Shown here: one piece after another, positions 46,157 through 54,239 of the stretch
Position numbering within the stretch: the first letter of the stretch is position 1
Layout of the letters: each line of letters opens with the position of its first letter
Assembly: GCF_017743865.1 (NCBI RefSeq)
Contig: NZ_JAGHRJ010000001.1
Span: 186,001-250,000 of the forward strand
Length of the DNA stretch: 64,000 nt
DNA from: Labrenzia sp. R4_2
Lineage (GTDB): Bacteria; Pseudomonadota; Alphaproteobacteria; Rhizobiales; Stappiaceae
Direction: 5' to 3'
The notes under the pieces: generated by a model
The model's input: only the letters and a program-made list of their open reading frames with translations
What the model was told of the DNA's origin: nothing
Database searches by the model: none
Made by a program: the position numbers and the translations under genes

Positions 46157-46795
46157 TTATTGGCTCGCCCAGATGATACGGGCTGTCCACTCAATTGCCG
46201 AGTGGAGAAGCGCCGCCTTCTCCGGATTGTCCCCGATTGTCTGGACCTGCAAGGTTTTCGGTGTCCGTTTCAAAAGCGTGTAGACGGCAAGACCGCCTTC
46301 TGAGGGTTTTAACACGATCCGGTCACCGCGCCGGACCGCAGCGGACGGCGCAACAACAATCAGGTCACCTTCACGATAAAGCGGCAGCAAGGCGTCGCCA
46401 GACACTTCAAGGGCAAAAATGTTCTGGGTGTGGTCAGTCGGAAAAACAATTGTTTCCCAGTGTTCTCCCGTCGGGCGGCCCGTGGTGTCGAACGCGTTTT
46501 CCTCATGCACGTTGGAAAAGCCAGCAACCGGCAGCGCAGAAAGGGTTGTGGACGGCCTTTGTTCTGAGGCTTCCACCCGACCGGCAAAGCTTTTCAGGCT
46601 TTCGCCGGTGGCCTCAAGGATCTTTGCAAGGGATTCGGTCGATGGCCACCGGGGACGCCCATCACCGGCAAAGCGTTTCGAGCGGTTAAAGGTGGTCGGA
46701 TCCAGTCCGGCTCTTTTCGCCAGGCCTGACGGCGTCATCTCGTTGTAAGAGGCCAATGCATCAATGGCAGCCCATACTTTTTCGTGCGACAGCAT
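46157..46795 (-). CDS. HTH transcriptional repressor with S24/LexA-like C-terminal domain
   Basis: 212 residues: N-terminal HTH (TPSGLAKRAGLDPTTFNRSK) and a C-terminal S24 fold at about 120-212. The peptidase loop reads VSGDALLPLYREGD: Ala135 replaces the catalytic Ser of the usual GDSM/GMSM, so self-cleavage is unlikely. The start at 46795 (MLSHEKVWAAIDAL) follows GGAGACGGG. No phage genes nearby. Confidence 0.82.
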   Translation of the reverse strand: MLSHEKVWAAIDALASYNEMTPSGLAKRAGLDPTTFNRSKRFAGDGRPRWPSTESLAKILEATGESLKSFAGRVEASEQRPSTTLSALPVAGFSNVHEENAFDTTGRPTGEHWETIVFPTDHTQNIFALEVSGDALLPLYREGDLIVVAPSAAVRRGDRIVLKPSEGGLAVYTLLKRTPKTLQVQTIGDNPEKAALLHSAIEWTARIIWASQ

Positions 46796-47014
46796 CGGGG
46801 CCCGTCTCCCACCACCAATCAAACAGGAATAAATACCTTTTTTCCGAGTATGGTGAGTGCAGTTTTTTCTGTCAAAAAGCAAGAATGGCAGCACAGACAA
46901 GGGTGCACTGCTTGTCTGTCCCGACGAGCATGAGTAGTGTCCGCCGAAATTATCCTAGACAACGGACTTGTCTTACTCCGATGGACCCAACCCCGCATGG
47001 AGCGAAACCAGCGC

Positions 47015-47359
47015 ATGACAGCGATCTTCAAAATTGTGCCCAAAACCATGTGGCAGGCAGCCGAACAGTCTGGCGTGTTTAAAGGAGCTCCTGTGGATCT
47101 GGCTGACGGTTTCATTCATTTCTCCAGCGCTGAGCAGGTCCGGGAAACTGCTGCCAAGCATTTCGCCGGCCAGAACGATTTGCTCATCGTCGCGTTCGAC
47201 GACACAAGCTTTGGCGGCACCCTGAAATGGGAGCCGTCGCGAGGCGGGGCCTTGTTTCCGCACCTCTACTCCGACCTCGATCCAGCTTCGGCGGTTTGGG
47301 TAAGGGATCTTCCCCTCGGCGATGATGGGGCGCACGTGTTTCCGGAGCTGGCGGTATGA
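47015..47359 (+). CDS. DUF952 family protein
   Basis: 114 residues: MTAIFKIVPKTMWQAAEQSG, DLADGFIHFSSAEQVRETAA and LYSDLDPASAVWVRDLPL are DUF952 marks. Function unknown (ADP-ribosyltransferase-like fold suggested for the family). It overlaps pyrD by 4 nt, so it is co-translated with it. Start 47015 chosen by homology; ATG 46997 is also possible. Confidence 0.85.
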   Translation: MTAIFKIVPKTMWQAAEQSGVFKGAPVDLADGFIHFSSAEQVRETAAKHFAGQNDLLIVAFDDTSFGGTLKWEPSRGGALFPHLYSDLDPASAVWVRDLPLGDDGAHVFPELAV

Positions 47360-48450
47360 GCGGGAACGTGTTTGAAACGGCAATCCAAAAGAGCCTTCAG
47401 TTGCTGGACGCGGAAGCAGCCCACCGCGTGACAATTTTGGGCCTGAAATCTGGTTTGGTGCCTTCGAGGACAAGCCCAGTGGATGCCCGGCTCGCCGTCA
47501 ACCTTTGGGATCTGACTTTCCCGAACCCTCTTGGCATGGCCGCCGGGTTTGACAAGAACGGTGAAGTACCGGATGCCCTGCTGAAGCTCGGGTTTGGGTA
47601 CACGGAAGCAGGTTCGGTTACGCCGCGCGCTCAACCCGGCAACCCAAAACCACGCGTGTTCCGTTTGCCGAAGGACCTTGGGGTCATTAACCGGTATGGC
47701 TTCAACAACGATGGGCACGCTGCTCTGCGGGACCGTCTAAAAGCTCGGAACGGAACTCCTGGCGTGGTCGGCATCAATGTCGGCGCAAACAAGGATTCTG
47801 AAGACCGCACCGAGGATTACGTAGCCGGTATCCACGAATTCGCGGAATTTGCCTCATACTTCACAGTGAATATTTCTTCGCCGAATACGCCGGGTTTGCG
47901 GGATTTGCAGGCACGATCCGCGCTTGCAGACTTGCTGACCCGCGTCATGGCAGCGCGCAATGACGCAACTGCGAAAATCGGCCGGCAGGTGCCGGTTCTC
48001 TTGAAGATTGCGCCGGACGTTGTCGAGGGCGACCTTCAGGACATTGTCGAAGAAGTCTTGGACAAAAAGGTTGACGGTCTGATTGTTTCCAACACCACCA
48101 TTTCGCGAGAAGGTTTGAGCGGCGAGGGGCCTTTCCAGGAGACCGGGGGCCTTTCCGGCCGTCCGTTATTCCAAAGATCAACCATTATGCTGGCAAAGGC
48201 ACGCAAGATGGCGGGACCGGATCTCCCGATTATTGGTGTTGGCGGTATCGACAGCGCAGAAACTGCTTGGGAGAAGATCCAGGCCGGAGCTGATCTGCTC
48301 CAGCTCTATTCCGCTCTTGTTTTCAAGGGGCCGTCGCTGATCGACGAAATCCTCAAAGGCCTCGCTGCCAAGCTTGACGAAAAGGGATTGCCGTCGTTGC
48401 GGGCCGCCCGCGATGCCAGCGTTGATGACTGGGCATCCAAAGAGCCGTAA
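47356..48450 (+). CDS. pyrD: Dihydroorotate dehydrogenase (quinone), class 2
   Basis: 364-residue FMN enzyme oxidising dihydroorotate to orotate with membrane quinone. Class 2 marks: N-terminal helical extension before NPLGMAAGFDKNGE, GINVGANKD, TVNISSPNTPGLRDLQ, GLIVSNTTISREGLSG and GVGGIDSAETAWEKI. The start overlaps the DUF952 stop by 4 nt (ATGA). Confidence 0.97.
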   Translation: MSGNVFETAIQKSLQLLDAEAAHRVTILGLKSGLVPSRTSPVDARLAVNLWDLTFPNPLGMAAGFDKNGEVPDALLKLGFGYTEAGSVTPRAQPGNPKPRVFRLPKDLGVINRYGFNNDGHAALRDRLKARNGTPGVVGINVGANKDSEDRTEDYVAGIHEFAEFASYFTVNISSPNTPGLRDLQARSALADLLTRVMAARNDATAKIGRQVPVLLKIAPDVVEGDLQDIVEEVLDKKVDGLIVSNTTISREGLSGEGPFQETGGLSGRPLFQRSTIMLAKARKMAGPDLPIIGVGGIDSAETAWEKIQAGADLLQLYSALVFKGPSLIDEILKGLAAKLDEKGLPSLRAARDASVDDWASKEP

Positions 48451-48462
48451 ACGCAATAACCG

Positions 48463-49812
48463 CTATCCGAAGGTTTCAGCAGCGCGGCGCTGGCAAACCG
48501 CCAAAAGTGTCAGGCCGCGCAGTCCGAGAAACAGCGAGATCGCTAGCCAGAGACCATGGTTTCCCATCAGCGGAAACAGCGCATAATAGGCGGCGATATA
48601 GACGGCGAGCGACACCAGCATCATGTTGCGCATGGTGCCGGACCAGGTTGCGCCGATGTAAACGCCGTCCATCTGATAGGCGAGAACGCCGAGAAGCGGC
48701 GCGACGATCACCCAGATCAGATAAACCCGGGACAGGGCCCGGACGTCTTCATTGGTGGTGAGAAGATCAATGATCATGTGGCCGAACAGGGCAAAAAACA
48801 CTGACAGAAGCGCTGCCATGGCAAAGCTCCACAGCGCCGTCAGTTTCAACGCCCGGTCAAAGGCCTTTCGTTTCCGAGCGCCAACGGCCCATCCAGCGAG
48901 CTGTTCTGCAGCTGTTGCCAGGCCGTCGAGGAAATAAGCGGCGATCATTGTAAATTTTTGCAAGACGGCATTGGCAGCAAGCACCGCGTCCCCTTGATCG
49001 GCAGACCGGGCCATGAAGAAGGCGAATGCATAAAGCAGCGCAAAGGACCGGATCATGATGTCCCGGTTCAGTGCCATCATCCGCAACAAAAGATGTTTGT
49101 CGAACACAACCTGCGGGCTCGGCCAAGTGCCTGGTCGCGGGCGTGTCAGGATTATGGTCAGGCCGAATATTGTGGTCGCAACTTCGCTGAGAACCGTTGC
49201 GAGCGCGGCGCCTTCGACACTCCAACCCAACCCCATGACGAACCAGATGCTGAGTGCAATGTTGAGGCAGTTCAAAAACAGCTGCACCATCAGCCCGGTG
49301 CCAGCGCGTCCAAGGCCGATGAACCAGCCCAGGATCGCATAGTTGGCAAGAAGGAAGGGCGCGCTGTAGATGCGGATGTCGAAGTAGCGGGTCGTTGCTG
49401 CCTGAACGTCCTCGCTGCCGCCAAGAAACCATTGCCCAGCCATTAACAGCGGTATCTGGCATATGATCACCAGCGCACCGCCGATCCCGGCAATCACCAA
49501 AGCCCGCAGGAGAGTCGCACGAATTTCGGCCTCGTCGCGTGCGCCAAGCGCCTGGGCCGTCAGGCCAGTGGTACCAGAGCGCAGAAAGTTGAAGGTGGTG
49601 AAAACCAGATCGAAGATGATGCCGCCGAGCGCGATGCCGCCAATCAGGGCAGCGTCTCCGAGCCGGCCGATAACAGCCATATCGACAACACCAAGAAGCG
49701 GTGTCGACAGATAGGCAAGCGTCATCGGCACCGCGATGGCCAGGACACCGCGATGGGTCACGGTCAGGTCAGCCGCTGGGGCGGCGTTTTCGGTGGAAGT
49801 TGGGGAGGACAT
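48463..49812 (-). CDS. MATE family efflux transporter
   Basis: 449-residue transporter with 12 predicted helices in two halves, DinF-like. Marks: GVLAIAVPMTLAYLSTPLLG, DMAVIGRLGDAALIGGIALG, GTTGLTAQALGARDEAEIRA. Na+ or H+ antiport of drugs or metabolites. Convergent with pyrD (12 nt apart). Confidence 0.92.
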   Translation of the reverse strand: MSSPTSTENAAPAADLTVTHRGVLAIAVPMTLAYLSTPLLGVVDMAVIGRLGDAALIGGIALGGIIFDLVFTTFNFLRSGTTGLTAQALGARDEAEIRATLLRALVIAGIGGALVIICQIPLLMAGQWFLGGSEDVQAATTRYFDIRIYSAPFLLANYAILGWFIGLGRAGTGLMVQLFLNCLNIALSIWFVMGLGWSVEGAALATVLSEVATTIFGLTIILTRPRPGTWPSPQVVFDKHLLLRMMALNRDIMIRSFALLYAFAFFMARSADQGDAVLAANAVLQKFTMIAAYFLDGLATAAEQLAGWAVGARKRKAFDRALKLTALWSFAMAALLSVFFALFGHMIIDLLTTNEDVRALSRVYLIWVIVAPLLGVLAYQMDGVYIGATWSGTMRNMMLVSLAVYIAAYYALFPLMGNHGLWLAISLFLGLRGLTLLAVCQRRAAETFG

Positions 49813-49931
49813 GCAAACACTTTCGATTCAAGCTGCAGTCATCGCCTTGGAGCGGGGGCGCGTCAAGGGCACGCACCCGCATGGCGGTCATGTGGCTTTT
49901 CGGACAAGCGGTTTTGTCTATATTTGAGCAA

Positions 49932-50873
49932 ATGACACTTCCGATCGTGCATCACCCTGCCTATTGTGCCGACCTTCCTGCAAACCATCGGTTCCCGATG
50001 GACAAGTTCCGCGCTGTCGCCGAACTCGTCCGGGCGGAAGGTTTGCTTGGAAGTGGCGACTTCTACCGCCCTCGGCCCGCGCCGTTCGAGTGGGTCGCTC
50101 TTGCACATGATCCGGTTTATGTCGACCAGGTCTTCAATGCGGAAGTACCGGAAAAGATCGCCCGTGAAATCGGTTTTCCCATGCGCGCTGACATCGCGCT
50201 GCGGGCCCGGTGTGCAACCGGAGGCTCGGTTCTAACCGGCTATCTCGCCCTGGAGCACGGTCTTGCCTGCAACACGGCGGGCGGCAGCCACCATGCCCGG
50301 CGCGCACACGGTGCCGGCTTTTGTGTCTTCAATGACGTCGCAGTTGCCTTGAAAGTCCTGCAGGCTGATGGTGCAATCCGAAAGGCATTGGTGATCGATC
50401 TCGATGTGCACCAGGGCGACGGAACCGCCGATATCTTTTCAGGTGATCCGGATATCTTCACGTTTTCAATGCATTCGGCCAAAAACTATCCGGTTCGAAA
50501 GGTGCCGTCGCATCTTGACCTTGCCCTGCCGGATGCAATGGAAGATGCCGCCTACCTGACGGCTCTCCAAGAAGTTCTGCCTGATTTGCTGCGCCAAGAG
50601 GCTTGGGATCTTGTCTTCTATAATGCGGGTGTTGATCCATATTTTGAAGATTGGCTGGGCCGCCTTGCCCTGTCCCGAGATGGCCTGAAAGCGCGCGACC
50701 GCTATGTCATTGAAACTGTTCGCAGCCTTGGTATTCCACTGGCTGGTGTTCTTGGCGGTGGATACTCAACCGACATTGAGGAGCTGGCCGATCGTCATGT
50801 GACCTTGCACAGAACAGCGCTATCGGTTTGGGAAGCCGAAAGGCGGTCCGAGAGAACAAGCGTTTTGGGGTGA
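49932..50873 (+). CDS. Histone deacetylase family (acetylpolyamine/acetoin-type) protein
   Basis: 313-residue zinc amidohydrolase: GGSHHARRAHGAGFCVFND with the His pair, VIDLDVHQGDGTADIF with the zinc Asp/His, and VFYNAGVDPYFEDWLGRL. The start at 49932 (MTLPIVHHPAYCADLPANHR) begins the domain. Probably deacetylates a small acetylated amine; bacterial members do not act on histones. Confidence 0.92.
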   Translation: MTLPIVHHPAYCADLPANHRFPMDKFRAVAELVRAEGLLGSGDFYRPRPAPFEWVALAHDPVYVDQVFNAEVPEKIAREIGFPMRADIALRARCATGGSVLTGYLALEHGLACNTAGGSHHARRAHGAGFCVFNDVAVALKVLQADGAIRKALVIDLDVHQGDGTADIFSGDPDIFTFSMHSAKNYPVRKVPSHLDLALPDAMEDAAYLTALQEVLPDLLRQEAWDLVFYNAGVDPYFEDWLGRLALSRDGLKARDRYVIETVRSLGIPLAGVLGGGYSTDIEELADRHVTLHRTALSVWEAERRSERTSVLG

Positions 50874-50875
50874 TG

Positions 50876-51925
50876 TCAGACCACAATATCTGTTTGGATC
50901 GCGGGCGTTGTGACGCCGATACTTGACCCGGTGACAGCTGTTTCTTGAAACTGACTTGCGCTCGTTCCGGCTTCGGTGGCCCTGGGTCTTAATGTTTCTA
51001 CGAGCTCAGGATCATTCAGGTCATCCCGGCCAGCTTTCAATTCATCCCGGATGTCGTCGAGGTCGTCTTCGGTTTCGTCATCTTTTTCAGCAAGCGCTTC
51101 CAGCCATTTGGCCAGCATTTCGATATCATCGCCCACCTTACGCAACCGATCTTGTTCATCGCGCATTCCGGCGATGCGGCTATCCTTGTGAGCAGTTTCC
51201 GATTTGGCCTGCTGTTCAGCATAGGCGAAGACGCCGGCCTTCAACGCTGCGGTCTGTTCTTCCCGGGTTTTGGATTCGTGCCCAGTGGCGGTCCCGTCCT
51301 TTATCCCAGTGTACTTAGATGGCGTGCCAGTATTCGGATTGGAGGCGGCGGGGTCTGAGAGGTGCTTTGCGGTTGCGATCTGGGCAGCGCTCGAACCGAC
51401 GGCAACCTGATTAGACGCGGTGGGAGGCTGTGATGCGCTGCCGAGTGTACTGGAAATCACGGAGCTGACAGCGTTGGCCGTCGCGCTCAGAGAGCTGCTT
51501 GAGCCACCTCCCAATTCTCCGGCGGCTTTTTTGAGCCCGTTGGCAGCACTGCTGAATTCCTTCGAAATCTGCTTGAGCTCTTTGAGCAGGCGTTTGGCCT
51601 GTTCCGGTGTTGCAAATCGAAGCAGCTCTTTCAGTTGCTCAATCCGCGCTTCGATGCGGGCCAGACGTTCTTCTCGGAGCGCATCCTTGTTGTCTTGCAG
51701 GGCGCGGGACATGCTAACGCTGCTTTCAACAGCGTCCTTGAAATCCTGAAGGAGACCCTGCGCTGCCTTTTGTTCTTCTTCAGTCAGTGGCGAGGCCGTG
51801 TTGCCGATTTGGTCCAAAAGCGTTTCGGCTGACCGGACAGACTTCTGCAGGCCCGAGCCATTGGTCTGAGGCCGCAACGAAAATTGCTGCTGGCTGGCGT
51901 TCGAAACGATCGAGAAAAAAGACAT
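50876..51925 (-). CDS. Hypothetical coiled-coil protein
   Basis: 349 residues, no signal peptide or span. Charged coiled-coil stretch at about 85-140 (RIEARIEQLKELLRFATPEQ), Ser/Ala-rich low-complexity part at 145-200, and a strongly acidic helix with EKDDETEDDLDDIRDELKAG at about 280-300. The N-terminus MSFFSIVSNASQQQFSLRPQ is polar. No family recognised. It follows an AT-rich spacer from the next gene. Confidence 0.7.
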   Translation of the reverse strand: MSFFSIVSNASQQQFSLRPQTNGSGLQKSVRSAETLLDQIGNTASPLTEEEQKAAQGLLQDFKDAVESSVSMSRALQDNKDALREERLARIEARIEQLKELLRFATPEQAKRLLKELKQISKEFSSAANGLKKAAGELGGGSSSSLSATANAVSSVISSTLGSASQPPTASNQVAVGSSAAQIATAKHLSDPAASNPNTGTPSKYTGIKDGTATGHESKTREEQTAALKAGVFAYAEQQAKSETAHKDSRIAGMRDEQDRLRKVGDDIEMLAKWLEALAEKDDETEDDLDDIRDELKAGRDDLNDPELVETLRPRATEAGTSASQFQETAVTGSSIGVTTPAIQTDIVV

Positions 51926-52013
51926 AAACCAATCCAGAATGAAACACGTGAGAGTGTCTCTTCAGGATGGTTAATGATTGGTTAAATTTCCCGCATAAAG
52001 TGTGTCGCCGGGC

Positions 52014-52289
52014 CTATCTGTTTTTCCCGACAGCAAGCAGCCGCAGCAGGAGCCATATCGGGATGACGACAACGGCGCCCGCCGCAAGATAGCCGCCAAG
52101 ACGTCCAAGCGCATGAAAGCCCATGCTCCACAGGCGCTCGACAAACTCGATGGCCATATGAACAAGATCGATTGGGTTCAGATTAAGCGCAGCGAGAATA
52201 ATCCCGACAACAAACGACAGGAAAACCAGACGCAACAGAACTTGCCCAGGGGAGCCTCCCATGAAACGGTTCAAGTTATTGTCGGACAT
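52014..52289 (-). CDS. Small membrane protein (DUF6460-like)
   Basis: 91 residues with two hydrophobic spans (VLLRLVFLSFVVGIILAALN and LGGYLAAGAVVVIPIWLLLR). MSDNNLNRFMGGSPGQVL resembles a family of alphaproteobacterial small membrane proteins. GGAGAACCTG directly before the ATG at 52289 fixes the start. Confidence 0.7.
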   Translation of the reverse strand: MSDNNLNRFMGGSPGQVLLRLVFLSFVVGIILAALNLNPIDLVHMAIEFVERLWSMGFHALGRLGGYLAAGAVVVIPIWLLLRLLAVGKNR

Positions 52290-52973
52290 CAGGTTCTCCA
52301 AAAAATGCAGTTTTGCTCGCAATAGACGTAAGCACCAAAATCAGGTCTTTCAATGTAAACATTTTCGCTGGAATGAAACATGCGATCGAAAAACTCGAAA
52401 CTGCAAACGAAAACAGATCGCTGTTAACTATATGTGGTGTCGTAAATCGCAAAAATGTGTACGTAACAAGCTAATGACAAAAGACGTGTTTTGCTCTAAC
52501 AATGACCTTGGAAGACTTACTTGGGCGTGTACAACCCACCCACACTCGTACGCGGTCAGCTTCCACGCCGGTTTGTGAAAGACAATAATCGCAGCTGTGT
52601 TTTAACAGGACTGCGGAGCCCAACAGGCAATCAGGCGTAGCTGGGGATTGACGATGCACTCCAATCGGAGACGATTGGCGTTGGTCCGCACCAGTGCCGG
52701 AAGCTCCATTAGGCGTTTCCAGGTAAGGGAAAGTTTTGGCGCGGTAAGCAGGAGCCCGATCTGCTGCCGCGCTTTATTCTCCAAAATGACGAAGTCTTTC
52801 CTGAGGCACCGCGTAACAACTGACCTGTGCGCTACTCAAGGATCCGATCACCTATTTCAACTGGCACCAATGTGGCGTAGTTGCTCCGTGGCGGTAATAT
52901 GGCAGGCGCATAACCAATGGATTGCGCAAGAAGTACCGATCTGCGCCCGATGCGCGCGCATTACTCAGGTTAT
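52290..52973. other. 684-nt stretch without a recognisable gene
   Basis: The part at 52320-52510 is clearly more AT-rich than its neighbours and contains no open frame I trust. A 60-codon minus-strand frame at 52602-52784 (LLLTAPKLSLTWKRLMELPA) lies just downstream of the AraC gene but has no known relative. May be a decayed gene, an sRNA region or acquired DNA. Confidence 0.5.
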
Positions 52974-54089
52974 TCAGGTGGGTTTCACAAGGGGATCCGG
53001 AGGACCAACGGATGAAAGCGCTGTCTCCAGTTCGTCGTCTTCCCCCGCACTTCGTGTCCGGCAGGCAGCGAGTTTTTCCCGAACCTTTCTTGGGGACTCG
53101 CCAAACCATAATTTAACGGCTCGCGAAAAAGTACTGAGTTCAGAAAAGCCCAAGAGAAAAGCGATCTCGTTCATTGGAAGGTCAGTGGAGCGCAAATACC
53201 GCTCTGCTGCGGATTTTCGGATCTCTTCGTTCAGTTGTCTGTATGTCGTGCCTTCCTTTGCAAGAAGGCGCTGGATTGCCCGTTGCGACATACCGATTTT
53301 TGCCGCGATTTTTGGCAATGCAGCCCCACCTTCAGACAGGCTGGCAGCGATCTCGTTTGCCAGGCGCGAGATCGGAGAGACCATCTGCCCGAATTCATCC
53401 AGTTCCTGAAGCGCTGATTTTAAAATGATCTGGTAGAGATGCGGATCCTGACGCCGCAAAGGCCTGTTGAGCAACGCCTTTGGTAAGCTGATCCGGTTTG
53501 TCGGCGCATGAAACTGGATGCGGCCTTGATATTTCTTTTGAAAGGCGGATGTCTTTTCTGGCGGGTAGGTTGCGATTTCAATGAGTATTGGCGGGACGTT
53601 CATGTCGAGTGCATGTTCCAGCTGCCGGGTTGCCCAGCCTATCCGGGCAAACATGTTTTGCCGCCACTCCCCGCGTCCCTCCAGGCTGGGCCATTCGATA
53701 AAGGCGCCGGTCTCTGTCTCTTCGAACTTGATCCGGTAGGCATTCGTGCGGATCTGAATGAACCGGACCCAGGCCTGACACGCATCACGCAAAGACGGCG
53801 CGCAGGCAAAAACGTAGTCGAATATGGAAAAACTGCCGACATCCAGCTTGTTGAACATGTCGAACATGATCGCGTCGTCGTTCAGAGACTTCGCGACATA
53901 TTCAAAGGTACCATGCCAAGCCGTTATGGGAACGATACCCTGCGGATCATCCAGAGCCTGAAGGTCAAAGTTATACACCTTGGCGATATGAGCCCAGTCC
54001 AACCTGTCGTTTGGACAGACGTCCCGCAAGACACGCAGCACATCCGCGCGCGCCCACTCTCCGTCAAGCGGCATTTCCCCTCCAAGCAA
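52974..54089 (-). CDS. AraC-family transcriptional regulator (OruR/ArgR type)
   Basis: 371 residues: N-terminal arabinose-binding-like domain of the PF12625 type (about 20-210) and a C-terminal AraC HTH (LPKIAAKIGMSQRAIQRLLA; MNEIAFLLGFSELSTFSRAV). The last 40 residues are an extra polar tail. Target unknown; the fatty-acid operon upstream is separated by a terminator and has its own MerR regulator. Confidence 0.9.
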   Translation of the reverse strand: MLGGEMPLDGEWARADVLRVLRDVCPNDRLDWAHIAKVYNFDLQALDDPQGIVPITAWHGTFEYVAKSLNDDAIMFDMFNKLDVGSFSIFDYVFACAPSLRDACQAWVRFIQIRTNAYRIKFEETETGAFIEWPSLEGRGEWRQNMFARIGWATRQLEHALDMNVPPILIEIATYPPEKTSAFQKKYQGRIQFHAPTNRISLPKALLNRPLRRQDPHLYQIILKSALQELDEFGQMVSPISRLANEIAASLSEGGAALPKIAAKIGMSQRAIQRLLAKEGTTYRQLNEEIRKSAAERYLRSTDLPMNEIAFLLGFSELSTFSRAVKLWFGESPRKVREKLAACRTRSAGEDDELETALSSVGPPDPLVKPT

Positions 54090-54185
54090 ACCTTAAGGTC
54101 TTTTTCTTACCTCCACTTTGCATGAGGCGGCATGTGGGATCAAGTCGCGTCGTATTTTGCAAACACGAATGTGATCGGAAAAGAA

Positions 54186-54213
54186 AACGCCGCTTTCCAG
54201 AAAAAGCGGCGTT
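54186..54213 (-). terminator. Terminator of the fatty-acid oxidation operon
   Basis: 11-bp perfect stem AACGCCGCTTT/AAAGCGGCGTT with a 6-nt loop, followed on the minus strand by TTTTCTTTT. 26 nt after the fadJ stop. Confidence 0.9.
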
Positions 54214-54239
54214 GAAAGGTGCATGAGTGCTGCTTTTTA

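Noticed and set aside
46157-46795. Prophage repressor signalling an integrated phage
   Set aside because: No integrase, structural or lysis genes within the neighbouring kilobases; flanked by housekeeping genes.
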